A DNA stretch of 64,000 nucleotides from Anthonomus grandis grandis (GCF_022605725.1 NC_065549.1:38269690-38333689); one strand, 5' to 3'. Shown: positions 1-11,511, counted from the stretch's first letter. Made by a program: numbers and translations. Notes: a model not told the origin generated them from the sequence alone.

Positions 1-16
1 TCCACCGCCTCTCTTC

Positions 17-106
17 CTACGCTTGTTTTTCCTGTTGTCGTCGCTGTTCCTCCTCTTGCTTTCCCCGTTTTTCTCGTTCCTCTATTTTATCCATAAATTC
101 GAACAT
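17..106 (-). pseudogene. LTR-retrotransposon gag start, truncated
   Basis: A 29-codon reading from an ATG at 104-106 ends in TAG at 17-19 and codes a highly charged Glu/Arg/Gln stretch (MFEFMDKIEEREKRGKQEEE and onward). Similar charged, coiled-coil-like tracts are common near the N-terminus of insect Ty3/Gypsy-type gag proteins. The interpretation rests on context. On the same strand, interrupted only by the hAT element at 125-3851, lie a leader, a primer-binding-site-like sequence (3973-3990) and an LTR-like segment (3992-4139), which is the order expected at a retrotransposon 5' end. The in-frame stop suggests decay. The rest would lie left of the window. Confidence 0.45.
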
Positions 107-124
107 GAATTTATTTCTTTAATT

Positions 125-3100
125 CAGCGTTACTCAAAGTGTGCTCCGCGGAGCCCCACTGCTCCGCGAAACCTCCGGTAGGGCTCCGCCAGCAGTCATA
201 ATAAATAAATGCATGTATTAAAGTGGACCCTATAAGAATAAAGTTACCTAAGATAAAAATAAACGTCCAAAACAAAACGCCTACTTATAGGTGTTACTGG
301 TACATATACGAAAATTTAATATATGGGTTATTAAGTAAATGCCCGACCTATTACATCGAAATGTTAAAGCTTTACTCGTACGCCACCATTCGCCCCCGGA
401 CTATAAGCAATCGAATGACCTCGGTTCGTCGCGCTGTTTCTCGTGCTCGTGCGTCGACGTGTACTTCGGAGAAAATCGTCTGGCTCTCCGAAGTTTCTGA
501 GAAATTCGAGATGATTCGATGGTTGCTGGTATAATATAAAGGAGGATTGTTTGGCGCGAAAAATTTATTAATCAAGCAACGTACCGCAAAATTTACTCCC
601 ACTGCGCTCATTATTTTATGTTCGCTTGTCTCATTATTCGTAGTGATTGTAAAATTTTGTATTTCGTGCGTCAAGAGATATTATTTGTCATAAAATTGAC
701 CAAATCAAATTAGTTTTAAAGAAGAATGGAGCGCTGGCTTAAAGGTGTTGCAAAAAATGTGGTTCGCTTGGATGATGCGTCAAATTCAAGTCAAGGTGAT
801 ATGACAGCGTCAAGTTCTAGTTTTATGGTTTCAAGTTCAAGTAGTAAAACATCTAATGACACACTGAAGGTGAAAAAACGAAAGTATGACGAATCATACA
901 TTAATCTCGGATTTGTTAATTCCAACGGCTCACCTCTTTGTATGTTGTGCAGCAAACTCTTTACTAATAGTTCGATGGTACCTGCTAAGATGCGCCGACA
1001 TTTAGAAACTGTACATCCCGACTTCAAAAACAAAAGTAAAGAATTTTTTCTACGTAAAAAAGAACAATTGTTAAGAAGCCAAAGAACTATGACGTATGCG
1101 ACTCAGCCTGTGAATGAAAAGGCTACGGAGGCATCTCAAGCAGGAGAAGCGCACACTATCGCTGAAAAGCTAATAAAACCATGTGTGGTAGACATAACAA
1201 AATGTATGCTCGACGAAAAATTTGCAAAGCATCTTTCTACAGTGCCGCTTTCGAACGATACAGTTACGCGCCGAATTGGGGATATCGCAGCAAATATAAA
1301 ACAACAACTAGTTTCACGGCTTCAAATTAATAAATTCGTCTTGCAAATGGATGAGTCGACTGATGTTGCTGGACTGGCCATCTTGCTAGTAACTGTGCGA
1401 TATCCATATAAACATTCAGTCGAAGAAGACTTGCTTATGTGCTCATCGCTGCCTACTAACATAACCGGAGAAGAAATTTTTAACACGATTAACATATTTT
1501 TTCAAGAAAACCACCTTGATTAGAATGATTGCATTAATATTTGTACTGATGGCGCCAAGGCAATGACAGGTAGAACAGCAGGAGCAATATCACGATTAAA
1601 AATGAAAGCGCCAAATTGTAGTTCCAGCCACTGCATCCTGCATAGACAGTCACTCGCGGTTAAGAAAATGCCACTAAATCTAAAATTGGTTCTTGATGAG
1701 TCAGTAAAAATAATTAATTTTGTCAAGTCACGTCCACTACAATCCCGATAGTTCTCAATATCATGTGAAGATTATGGTAGCAATCATAAAACACTATTGC
1801 TCCATACTGAAGTGAGATGGTTGTCTCTGGGTAAAACTTTGACAAGTCTTTTTGACTAAGAACTTTGAACTTAACTAAAGACTTTGAACTAAGAACAGAA
1901 TTAGAAGCTCCTATTCCTACAGATGTGCCTTTTAATTTAAAAGACCGTTTGTCCGATAAAAGCTGGTTATTTAGACTAGCATTTTTAGCAGACATGTTTG
2001 GAAAACTTAACGAATTAAACCTGTCACTACAAGGAAAATCTGTTGTTGTCTGCAACAGCTTTCAATGCTAACAACTAAATAACTGCCTTTAAAAGAATAT
2101 TAGATTTTTGGATTACTTGTTTTGGTAAGAGACAAATCGAAAGCTTTTTATTGCAAGTGAGTTGCTTAGTCACAGTTCCATAGTCTTAGTGATACAGAAA
2201 TATTTCAAAATGAAATATTTGTTGAATTGGTGCAATATCTCAATGGTCTGCAAGGGCCTTTTGAATCTTACTTTCCTGAAGAACGGAATACAAAACTGAA
2301 AATATGTCAAATCAGTTATATGAATCATTTCTAGAAATGACATCGGATACAAGCATGGAATCATTGTTCAAAACAATTTTACTAAATGATTTTTGGTGCA
2401 AGGTTCGTGATGAATATCCACAACTTGCCACAGAAGCATTGAATGTTCTTCTGGCGTTCCTAATAACGTATTTGTGTGAAACGGGATTTTTAGCATATAC
2501 AGTACAAACCAAATACCGCAACAGACTGGATGCCGAACCAGACATAAGAATTCAAATTTCTTTTGAAAGAAATTTGGTTGATGAGGATTAAAAAACAATT
2601 ACATGCCTCGCATTAAATGAACTTAGTGTTATCATTTGCTTACTAACTCACTACTTACTGTATCTATCTTTTTTTGTATGTATTTAAACTTCGTGACTAG
2701 AGTTTAAACATTAAACTTAGTCGAGGTTTAAAGAGATTGTGCTAATACCTTAATATTAACACGCCACTACGAAAGGACTGACATAAGGCTAGTAAATAAA
2801 ATTTCCATCAAATTTTCTCCTAAATATCTTATATTAAATATAAAAACGTTAATTTTCTTTAAACAACTAAAACCCTAAAACTTATTACTAAGTAAACACA
2901 CTCATTCCAGCAAGCACTCCAATAAAAATAAATTTTAAATTTAAATAAATACCAAGACAAAAGTAATTAACTAAATTAAACCCTTTGGCCTTAATACAAA
3001 TAGCGTAATAATAATTATTATTGTTTAAAATAAAACACACAAGTTAAAATTACAAACGTACCTTGTTTCTATGTGAAGACACAGAAAAACAAAATCCAAT

Positions 3101-3851
3101 ACACTGCTGCTTCCCCACTATACGCTTCCACAAAATGTTCAATAGTCTTGTCCTCGGTTCAGTAATAGCCTCCTCACTAGTTATTAAAAATGTTCATGGA
3201 AAATGTCGTAAATTTTGACATTCCTGTTTACAACTTTATATTCTTACGAAGCGCCCACAAAATAATATGCTTTAACTAAAAGGCAATTTAATAGCTAGTT
3301 TACAACGATTTTAACTGCAACGCTCAATTTTGCAACATAAATTTGCTTTTTATTTAAATTATTAAATACAGGAAACAGATCTTTCCCATATTTAAAGATA
3401 TGGACAGGAAAGGTTTTATACCATTTCCGTCAAAAGACACAAACTGTTAACTAACTCTTTAAGATCAACTTATGTGAAACAAAATTAACATCGACTTCGA
3501 TGTTTTGGGTTTTTGATTTTCGTCGCTGGCTGGACGGAGCAGAGATCTTGCCTGGTTTGCATTTATCGTCATACTGGGTGTGGTGTGGGGTAAATTTCGT
3601 GTCGCCACGGCTTGATCGGGGCAAGACAGACCCAGACACCAATTCCAGGTATCGGAGAGTTTTTGTAGACTGTAGTTATTATTTGAGAAAAATTTAATTT
3701 GTCTGTGTTGAGAAATTAATTTCGCAACAGTATGATTATTATTAAACAATTCACATATAACTGATTTTGCTTTTAGTTTAGATTTTAGGGTTCCGTTAAA
3801 AATTTAGTTGTTTAAAAGGGTTCCGTCACGAAAAAAGTTTGATTAACACTG
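125..3851 (+). mobile_element. hAT transposon, complete, with 8-bp target duplication
   Basis: The left end begins CAGCGTTACTCAAAGTG and the right end, reverse-complemented, begins CAGTGTTAATCAAACTT. These are imperfect terminal inverted repeats. The flanks are CTTTAATT (117-124) and CTTTAATC (3852-3859), a 7/8 match at the 8-bp length typical of hAT. Inside are about 600 bp of 5' sequence (125-725), a decayed BED-finger transposase (726-2591) and about 1.26 kb of AT-rich 3' sequence without a recognisable gene. The insertion splits an older LTR retrotransposon lying on the other strand. Confidence 0.85.
726..2591 (+). pseudogene. hAT transposase, ZBED5-like (Buster/Charlie type), decayed
   Basis: Residues 1-265 start MERWLKGVAKNV and hold a BED-type zinc finger: CMLCSKLF followed by HLETVH, i.e. 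C-x2-C then H-x4-H. The RNase H-fold start QMDESTDVAGLAILLVTVRY follows, with the first catalytic Asp. An in-frame TAG at 1521-1523 (expected Trp) interrupts it, and the same frame continues with CTDGAKAMTGRTAGA. Further frame changes occur near 1750, 2060 and 2100-2300. The C-terminal dimerisation region (hATC), around YPQLATEALNVLLAFLITYLCETGF, is readable at 2304-2591. The layout matches proteins annotated as ZBED5/SCAND3-like in animal genomes. It cannot encode an intact enzyme. Confidence 0.88.
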
Positions 3852-3972
3852 CTTTAATCCATGTCGGCACTTCACTGTTTTCTCGTATCTACTATTAAAA
3901 TTTTAAAATTCTTTTTTCCTGATCTTCAACTACTGCACCCAATACTTTGTGTTACAAAGTGTCCTTTTTTTA

Positions 3973-3990
3973 TCCCACTTCTGACACTAA
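3973..3990 (-). other. Primer-binding-site-like sequence of the split LTR element
   Basis: On the minus strand this reads TTAGTGTCAGAAGTGGGA, very close to the TGGTGTCAGAAGTGGGA tRNA-complementary site I know from insect LTR retrotransposons. It starts two bases after the CA end of the adjacent LTR-like segment, the expected spacing. Confidence 0.55.
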
Positions 3991-3991
3991 T

Positions 3992-4139
3992 TGTTAGGGA
4001 TTTCCCTTGAATTCAATAAGTAAGCACACTTAAACACTAAGAACTAAACTTTTAGTAACTACTTCATTTACAATCAACTAAATATTTCTAATCACTTATT
4101 GATTATCTGGCGTACTCAAATCACAACTATCTTATAACA
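3992..4139 (-). repeat. Short LTR of an LTR retrotransposon (5' LTR)
   Basis: A 148-bp segment has TGTTA at one end and TAACA at the other, the TG...CA inverted ends of an LTR. It abuts the primer-binding-site-like sequence on the same strand. Leader sequence follows (3972 down to 3860) until the hAT insertion. Beyond the hAT the gag-like reading resumes at 106. No second LTR is in the window. Confidence 0.5.
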
Positions 4140-4153
4140 TCGAATGATATCCC

Positions 4154-5252
4154 TATACCGGGTCTCTTAGGAAAGTGGTTCACTCCTATAACTTTTTTAA
4201 TTTTTAAATTAAAAAAATGAAATTTGGTACGTGGGTGTAGTACTCAAATTGGGATTGGCTGACGTATTTAGTGGTTTTCTGTCACTTCCGGTTTAACCGG
4301 AAATGACCCTAAGTTTCGTGTTTTAAATGGGATCCCCCAATTTTTTTGACATATTTTGATAGAAAATGACATTCTAAGAAAAAGGATATCCCATATGTCA
4401 ACTTTTGACACTTAACCTTTAAATAATTTAATTTTTTATATTTCAATCCAGATTGCCATGAATAATTTAAAATCGTTAATTTGACATCAAGTAGTCCTAG
4501 AAAAATATAATTGACTCTTTTATTTTTCACAGCTTTCCTAGATGCATAACTTAAGATGCAAAATCGTATTTTCAGCTATAACTCATTTGTTTCAAATGGA
4601 ACCAGGGTTGCTCATTACCATAATTAAAAATTGTATTTTTTTACAAATAATTTGATACCAGACAATGGATATTTGGTAATAAAAGATATAAGTAATAAAA
4701 TTTCAATAATGCTGGTTTTTTTAAAGTACCCACTATCGATTATCTTATACCAAATTATTTTTAAAAAAATACACTTTTTAACTATGTTAATGAGCCACCC
4801 TAGTTCCATTTAAAAACATTGAGTTAAAGCCGAAAATACGATTTTGCAAACTTTAGACGCATCTAGAAAAGCTCTGAAACACCAAAGAGAGTCAATTATA
4901 TTTTAGTAGGACTACTTGATGTCAAATTAACGATTTTAAATTATTCATAGCACTCTAGAATGAAATTTAAAAAAGTAAATAGTTTAAGCGATAGATGTTA
5001 AAAGTCAACATATGGAATGTCATTTTTCTTAGATTGTAATTTCCTATCAAAATATGTTAAAAAAGTTGAGGAGTCCGATTTAAAATAAGAAACTTAGGAC
5101 TATTTTCGGTTAAACCGGAAGTGACAGAAAATAACTGAATACGTCAGCCAACCCCAATTTGGGTGCTACACTCACGTACCAAATTTCATTAATTTAACTT
5201 AAAAATTAAAAAAATTATAGGGGCGAACCACTTTTCTAAGACACCCGGTATA
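4154..5252. mobile_element. 1.1-kb foldback (near-palindromic) MITE
   Basis: The left end TATACCGGGTCTCTTAGGAA matches the reverse complement of the right end (TATACCGGGTGTCTTAGAAA). Inverted homology then continues almost to the centre near 4703, including the TTCCGGTTTAACCGGAA block (4287) against its partner near 5112, and the GACATCAAGTAGTCCTA block (4483) against 4908. No transposase is present. The short open frames on both strands near 4624-4813 mirror each other across the palindrome and are not genes. The element sits 111 bp upstream of the first visible host exon, so a transcript through this intron would contain a long hairpin. Confidence 0.85.
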
Positions 5253-5363
5253 TACTCAATAATATTCTTTTACTAATTTCGATAAATCGATTAGATTTAT
5301 CTAGCCAAGACAGGGTCGTAGTAAGGCAACTTTGTAACAATATTTAAAAATACTTTATTGTAG

Positions 5364-5636
5364 ACTCCGGGTTATGGTCCAACACCGGCTAAAAGATCTC
5401 CGATGTATTCACCTTCTCCCGTGCGCCCTTTTAAGCAACCCGAACGGCCAAGGCCGCGGCTTCAGAAAAATCTACCGCCGCAGCAAGCGCAGAAGAATCA
5501 AAGAGAAATTATATCCCAAACAAGGAGAAGACGTATGCGGCCGAGAAATTTACTTCAGGACTTAGGAGAGGCCTGTGAACCATGTGGACCTGTTATGGAA
5601 CCTCCTCCGCCATGTGGACCTTGTGGCGAAGACGAG
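5364..5636 (+). CDS. Host gene exon 1 of window (Pro/Arg-rich, CxxC-like)
   Basis: The acceptor is TTTATTGTAG just before 5364 and the donor is GAG|GTTATT. It encodes 91 residues: TPGYGPTPAKRSPMYSPSPV, a basic RPRPRLQ/RRRRMRPR stretch, and CEPCGPV...PPPPCGPCGEDE. It enters in phase 0, so coding exons must exist upstream. The ATG at 5403 is internal. The 55-bp intron that follows has a pyrimidine-rich TTTATTATTTTGCAG end. Reading past the donor meets TGA at 5664-5666. Confidence 0.72.
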
Positions 5637-5691
5637 GTTATTTATGAAACGAACGCTAAAGAGTGAAGTGAATTTATTTATTATTTTGCAG

Positions 5692-5770
5692 GACTTAGCA
5701 TCAAGAAGCATAAGATCCGCAACAAAATTAAGAACACAACAACGCGGCAAATACTCTACTCCATCGCCTG
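5692..5770 (+). CDS. Host gene exon 2
   Basis: Bounded by TTTTGCAG and CTG|GTATTT. It enters in phase 0, leaves in phase 1, and encodes DLASRSIRSATKLRTQQRGK then YSTPSPG. The LRTQQRG...TPSPG order may be a diverged relative of the 51-nt type A exon (RQQEAMLRTPPSPVG). Confidence 0.68.
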
Positions 5771-5831
5771 GTATTTCAAATTTTTAATGAACTTAAAGTC
5801 AATAGGTTAGTAATATGATAAATAATTTAAG

Positions 5832-5954
5832 GTCAAATGGATTTTGATGCCTTAGAACGGCAATTCCAGCAAGAAGCCGCTATGGCTCTTCCTTGTAATA
5901 AGCCAGTACTACCTGAACTGCCCTTCTCACCCGGTGAGGAACAAAGAGTTAGAG
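5832..5954 (+). CDS. Host gene exon 3, acidic type B module (copy 1)
   Basis: The acceptor is AATTTAAG|GT and the donor GAG|GTAAAA, phase 1 to phase 1, 123 nt. It encodes MDFDALERQFQQEAAMALPC followed by NKPVLPELPFSPGEEQRVR. FDALERQF aligns with FERLEREF, FEALERQF and FEELERQF in the exons at 13137, 23277 and 27058. Confidence 0.72.
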
Positions 5955-6009
5955 GTAAAAGTGAATTTATAAAGCGACGTAACTTGTCAATTTATGTTTT
6001 CGTTATTAG

Positions 6010-6060
6010 AACGTGTACGTCAACAGGAAGCTATGCTTAGGACGCCGCCATCTCCGGTTG
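6010..6060 (+). CDS. Host gene exon 4, 51-nt type A module (copy 1)
   Basis: Phase 1 to phase 1. With the joining base it encodes ERVRQQEAMLRTPPSPVG. The donor is GTTG|GTAAGT. Length and sequence match the exons at 23162 and 26937. A 55-bp intron separates it from exon 3. Confidence 0.8.
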
Positions 6061-6539
6061 GTAAGTTATTTGTTATAACTAATAATATTTACAAACTTGT
6101 TGACCATGATCTAAAGTTAAATACCTCTAAGTCATGCGTTTTCTTCCTTGGCTCAAATAAAAAAAATATTGATTTAATCTCAAAAAATGTTCGTTATTAT
6201 AATTTGCAATAAAAAAATTCCAGTGGTCTGACAAGCAGAAAATCTGGTCTCATCTTTCAGGAAAAAAAATTCAAATATTTAAAATTGTAAATTTTTTGTA
6301 TCATATACATTTTATATCATATTCACTCTCTACTTAAATGAATTCTAAATTATGTCTATGTCAAACAGAAGAAGATGATATGATGATATGTTTTGCCTTA
6401 TATATCGTATAATAAAGACTGGCAAACTTTTTAATTATTTATATTTAAATAAGATCTTTAATATTTATATATTATAACCATAACACCAGAAATAATATTA
6501 ATTTTTAACTCCTCAATACAGTACAGCAGTTTTTTAACA

Positions 6540-6790
6540 TTCGTTAAGCTTTGTTGCTGCACAAATGTGGAATAGTTTCTCAGAATCTATCAAAGAACAT
6601 TCGTATTATACCTTTAAGAAATGTATTAAAACAATATTGTTGCAAGAATAATCTGTTGGATGTTATATTCCTTGATTGAGGATTGTAATAGTTTGGAATC
6701 GACCAACTAACTATAAATCTATTAATTAAAAAAAACTTATGTCTACTGATAACTTATGCACTAATTTTATACAAAATTATTTTGTGGGAA
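6540..6790 (+). repeat. LINE 3' fragment (non-LTR retrotransposon C-terminus)
   Basis: Short coding remnant 'VAAQMWNSFSESIKEHSYYT' followed by FKKCIKTILLQE and a stop, then 3' sequence TAGTTTGGAATCGACCAACT. The same C-terminus and 3' sequence occur inverted at 30110-30450, so these are two 5'-truncated copies of one non-LTR family. Confidence 0.6.
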
Positions 6791-6818
6791 ATCCTTGCCT
6801 GTATTGTCTAAACTTATA

Positions 6819-7077
6819 CAGTATGTTTCAGGATGAGCGAATTTATACGTAAAAATAACAAAAAATTTTGTAGTTGAAATTTGACCGTTTGGCATCCAGT
6901 CCTGCTTGATTAAGAAATAAAATTTAGCATATTTTTTTTAAAATTAAGCCTTGATACAATTATTTTTTGAATTTTATGAGTAGATAAAGTAGTATTTTTA
7001 GGCAAGATATAAAAAAAGTTTATATGAAAAAGTTGTTTAGAATGCAAAATTATGCCCTTTTTATATATAAACATACA
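6819..7077 (+). repeat. Dispersed MITE, left arm, interrupted by mariner
   Basis: Begins CAGTATGTTTCAGGATGAGC after TA. Homologous to a copy on the minus strand at 50750-51012, which ends GGACACACTGTAG. A reverse-complement arm lies at 11140-11266 on the far side of the mariner element. Confidence 0.65.
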
Positions 7078-7500
7078 CAGTGCATCCCAATAGTTATGTC
7101 TAAATTCATTTAAAATTCAGGGGTGGGTTCGAAAAAAGAAGCGCTCGGACCCGTCGATTTTTATTTCAAGTTGCGCATTTTTTACGTAAAGTTTGTATAT
7201 ACAGGGATGCTTAAAAATAAATTACGACCATCAACTTAATTTTTTCAAATGAAAGCACCTTTTTTTTATTTCATTTTTGAATTTCGCGTGAAATTCTACG
7301 TATGTTTCATGCATCATGTCCTATGCCTAAAGTCAACAGTTATCGAAAAAAAGAAGACCACACATTATTATTGAAGTTCAACTTAGGGGAAACTGGCCTA
7401 AGATGACATACACCTTTTTACAGTAAATGTTGTTATGAAATGTTATTATGAAATACAAAAATATAATGCTTTGGTCACTTACGAAAAAACAAATGCCTAT

Positions 7501-9262
7501 TCAGTTACAAAGTTCGCAAGTAAAAAACTTAGTGCGACGGGAGACCCCTGCGCATTCTGCGTGACTCCACTTTTTACATTTTTGACACCGCAACCAAAGC
7601 TCGCCTGATTTCGACTGGGAATAAAGGCTAATGCAATAGATACACGCAGCATCTTCATCATCGTCTTCAACCTCAGCAAATAGATCTTTATTTTTTTGTT
7701 CATCATCGGTCCACAATTTGACTTTAACCTGGTTACGTTTTGTACATCGCTCCAAGACTAAACGTTTCTCTTCTTCTTTCGCCTTGAGTTCTTCCATGTT
7801 AGGTGTAGATGTTAGCACAACCGTTCCCTGTCTTTTCCGATTTGTTCGTTTAAAAGACGCTGATACCTTTGGTATTGGAATGATGCTTTCCACAGAAACC
7901 CGGCTACTGTCTAGTATATTATCTTCTTCTTCATTTGGAGTTACATGAGATGGTCCAGGTCTGTCCTTGTCGGCTTGTGATGGTGGAGGGGATGTGTTTG
8001 GATGAGGTCCTTGGTGGTCGCGTGTTTGTAATTCAGGATCATTTTGTTCAGGGATGGCGGTTGTTAATGACGCAGCGAACATCCAGTCGGGAAAAACATT
8101 GGCGTTAAACGGATGGATTCCTGTTTTTTTAAGCCCACTAACGGCATTTTCCATAGTTGCACTGCGTTCATAGGCTTCAGAAAATAGCTTTCCTACTTGA
8201 AAAGGAGATACAGTGCGACCTGGATTATTCTTGAGCCACTTTGTAATCGCTTGATTATAATAGGCAGATAGAGGACCAAAAAATGACATATCCAAGGTTG
8301 TAGTCGGTGTGTGCAGTGCGGAGGAAAGCAAATCATTAGGACACCATTTTCTTTAGCCAACGTAGTAACTTCCAATTGTGGCTAACGTGACCATCAAGCA
8401 GTAAGAGGGTTGTTATTTTGAGATAAATGTATAAACTTTATAAAAGGTTTCAGCCACTTACAAAACAGGTCACCTGTCATCCAGCCCGATTCTTGACACA
8501 AGCCCAATGTCCTAGCTGGTGCGTCATCAATTAACTCTGGCTTCCATTTTTTTCGAGCAAAAATCAGAGCCGGTGGCACAAAATTACCTATTGGATTCAT
8601 AGCACAAACTACAGAAGTGTGTGCACCCCGTTCTGCACTTGTAATGGCACCAACCTGCTTTATTCCCTTTGTGGCCATAATTTTTTTCGGACGTTGAACC
8701 GTAGAAAGCGCAGACTCGTCATCATTGTAGATACGGTCAAAGGTTATGTTATGTTCCGCTACTGTATGTTCCAATAAATTGAAACATGTTTCAACTTGCG
8801 GCTTATTAAAACCCTGCGTACGAGCCGTTGAAGTGGCTTCCGGTGTTCTGAGTGAAATGTCAGGATTGCGCCCCCTAAAGCCCACAAGCCAATCCCAGCC
8901 AGCCTTTTTCTTAATCCTGTTAAATCTGTGGGGTAACTTCTTCCTTTCAGCTAATTCAAATGCCAATTGCCTGACCTCTGTTGTGTTCAGGCAAACATGC
9001 ATGTTTCCAGTTTCTTAATATGTTGCACTATTTCGCGTTTAAGTTCTGTAGAAAATGTAGGTCCATAACGACCCAAGCTTTTTTAAGAACCTTTTATTCT
9101 TTTATTTTTATCCTGTGCCCCAAGTGTTGCTTGCGGTACACCATATCTTTTAGACGCCGCCAACTAGCCCAGATCACCGTTTTGGACTGCTTTAATAGCT
9201 TCGCTCATGCTTGCCTCACCCCAATTTTGACGCGTCGATTTACGAGTATACTTTCCAACCAT
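7501..9262 (-). pseudogene. pogo/jerky-like transposase with C-terminal PHD-like finger
   Basis: The start (ATG at 9260-9262) gives MVGKYTRKSTRQNWGEASMS, a Pipsqueak-type helix-turn-helix region with two stops. The DDE_1 domain follows (9002 to about 8380): first acidic site NDDESALS, second LLLDGHVSHN, then after frameshifts near 8290-8400 SFFGPLSAYYNQAITKWLKN and GLKKTGIHPFN. The C-terminus has a cysteine/histidine finger, CIYC...WLRCQKCKKWSHAECAG...FTCELC, matching the PHD/RING-like finger often fused to insect pogo-like transposases. It is broken by at least three lesions and lies inside the mariner element. Exact element ends were not found. Confidence 0.8.
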
Positions 9263-9743
9263 ATTATCTGAAATCATAAAAACATAGGTATAGGTTACAT
9301 CCTAATGCCTATGTCGTTTTACACCAACACTGTGTATGTCATTTTACTCAAAGAATAAGTGTGTTAAAAATGACCCAAATACAAACACAAAAAAAACTGG
9401 GGTTAAATCACATCAAAATAAAGAAAAAAGTCTATTTTTTTACCTGGAATAACCGTACTTAGGCTTATTGTACTTCATTAAGTGATATCGAGAAATTAGG
9501 AAACCACAGAACCAATGTTTTCAGGTTCGGAAAAAGTTTTTTTCGGTATTTCTTAAAAACACGTGTATTCTGCCCCGCAGAGTAGACTCGACTGAGGTCA
9601 CAGCTGCAAACCAATTACATTTTGTCATATACGACAGCGTTGCCACGTCTCAAAAATATATTTTCATAGAAACTGTATGACAGTTGTACGCCAAACAGAT
9701 ATTGTCAAGTGTAAAGTGTACGAGCAAAGTTGCGGTTTTTACA

Positions 9744-10832
9744 ATGGTAAAGATAACGGAACGAGAAAAAATAAAAATTCTGTGCCTGGTTGGGTTTGGT
9801 GATAGAACACGTATTAAAAGAGAAGCTGCTCAGTTATTCAATGAAATCCATCCTGATCGTCCTCCGATATGTCAAAAGGTGGTGAGTAGAATAGAGGCTA
9901 AATTAAGAGAATTCGATCATGTTAGAGATCTGCCGAAATCTGGTCGTCCTGCTCGAGATGCAAATGAACAACTTGACGTTTTGCTTTCTTTGGAAGAAAA
10001 TCCATGCAGTCCTCTGTCGCAGATTGGGGCAAATTTACACATGGTGAAATCTATATATAGTTCACCGAATAGTTAAAAAGCATAAATATCACCCCTACAA
10101 AGTTATTCCTGTGCAAGAATTATTTGATGATGATTTCGATAGGCGAAAAGTGTTTTGTGAACGCTTACAAAACATGTGCAGTCTAAATAATAATTTAGTA
10201 TCAAATATTATTTTTTTCGATGAAGCCACGTTCTGTTTGAATGGTAGTGTGAACAGACAAAATTGTCGATATTGGGCAACAGAAACTCCGCATTGGATGA
10301 TGAAGGTAAACAGCCAGTACCCTCAAAAACTAAATGTGTGGTGTAAAATAGTGCGCGGAAGAGTAATAGATTCCTTTTTTTTAGCAGACTTTAACGGCAC
10401 AAGTATATCTCGATTTTCTTCAATTTGAATTAGTTCCAGCATTACTAGCTTTATTTCCAAATCCATTGGACCCAGACTATCCTGACGAAGAACTAATTTC
10501 CCAGCAAGATGGCGCTCCCCCGCACTATGCTGCCACTGTGCGTATATTTTTGGATAAAACCTTTCCCAATCGGTGGATAGGAAGGAGAGGACCCATCGAA
10601 TGGCCTGCTAGGGCGCCTGACCTAACACCAATAGGACTTTTTTTTGTGAGGATTCCTCAAGTCGAAGGTATTTGTTAATAGGCCAAATAATCTAGACGAC
10701 TTGAAAGAGAGAATTCGCAGAGAAGTCCGCGCCATAACTCCGGAAATGATTGAAAATGTCTAACTAGACTTTATTGATCGCCTTGGATATTGTCAAGCCT
10801 TGAATGGCAACGATTTTGAACATTTAACTTAA
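9744..10832 (+). pseudogene. mariner-like transposase (D-x36-D), decayed
   Basis: Starts MVKITEREKIKILCLVGFGD with an N-terminal helix-turn-helix region and a GRPAR hook-like motif. It then shows FFDEATFCLNGSVNRQNCRY (first Asp), QQDGAPPHYAATVRIFLDK (second Asp) and WPARAPDLTP (third Asp, 36 residues later). Frameshifts lie near 10045, 10410 and 10640, and TAA interrupts near 10761. The end is FEHLT. It belongs to the large insect mariner-type group seen repeatedly in this window. Confidence 0.82.
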
Positions 10833-11139
10833 TTTTTGTTCTTTTTTTATTTGTTACATGAATCGTCTTTTTTTCGATAACTGTTGACTTTAGGTATAGG
10901 ACATGATGCATGAAACATACAGAATTCCATGCGAAATTCAAAGATGAAATAAAAAAAGTGTTTTTATTTGAAAAAATGAAGTTGATGATCGTAATTTATT
11001 TTTGAGCAACCCTGTATATACAAATTTCACGTATAAAAATGCGCAACTTAAAATAAAAATCGACGGGTCCAAGCGTTTTTTTTTCCGAACACACCCCTAA
11101 GTTTTAAATGAATTTAGACATAACCTTTGGGATGCACTG

Positions 11140-11266
11140 TATAAACTTTTTTTATATTTTGCCTAGAAATACTACTTTACCTACTCAAAAAATTAAAAAA
11201 ATTCTCGCATCAAGGCATGTTTGATTTTTAAGAAATAAAAATATCCTAAATTTTATTTAACTGTGC
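11140..11266 (-). repeat. Dispersed MITE, right arm
   Basis: Reverse-complement counterpart of 6819-7077 (TTGCCTAGAAATACTACTTT and AAGGCATGTTTGATTTTTAA), ending abruptly near 11266. Downstream to 11500 is AT-rich sequence in which I see nothing. Confidence 0.6.
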
Positions 11267-11511
11267 TGTTACTGTAAAATGGTTTTCTTATAATTGGGAT
11301 GCACTCGCATTGGCAAGTAAACGTTTTTTCTTTCTTTATAAAGCACCTCTATCTGCAAACTGTTTGTATTAAGAGTTTTCGAATAAAAGGTGTTATTTCG
11401 ATATTTAAAGAGAAATGCCATTTTTTAAAACAAATGATCAAATATTTACTGCATTATAAAGAGGTAGGTATGCCGTTATTAATGAAAAATAACATCATGA
11501 CCACCAGGACC

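Larger units (their letters stand above)
7078..11139 (+). mobile_element. Tc1/mariner element with ~280-bp inverted repeats, itself interrupted
   Basis: Left end CAGTGCATCCCAATAGTTAT and right end (reverse complement) CAGTGCATCCCAAAGGTTAT. Inverted homology runs about 280 bp inward on each side (to about 7355 and 10865). It carries its own transposase remnant at 9744-10832 and a separate pogo-like gene at 7501-9262 on the opposite strand, inserted inside it. A TA follows the right end; the left target base pair is altered. Confidence 0.75.

Noticed and set aside
223..674. Open frames on both strands upstream of the hAT transposase
   Set aside because: They overlap, show no domain and lie in the non-coding 5' part of the hAT.
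4624..4813. Two opposite small open frames
   Set aside because: They are mirror images across the centre of the palindromic element.
5637..5666. Stop codon TGA after exon 1 as a gene end
   Set aside because: A 55-bp intron with good acceptor joins in frame to exon 2, and the phase chain continues for 17 more exons.
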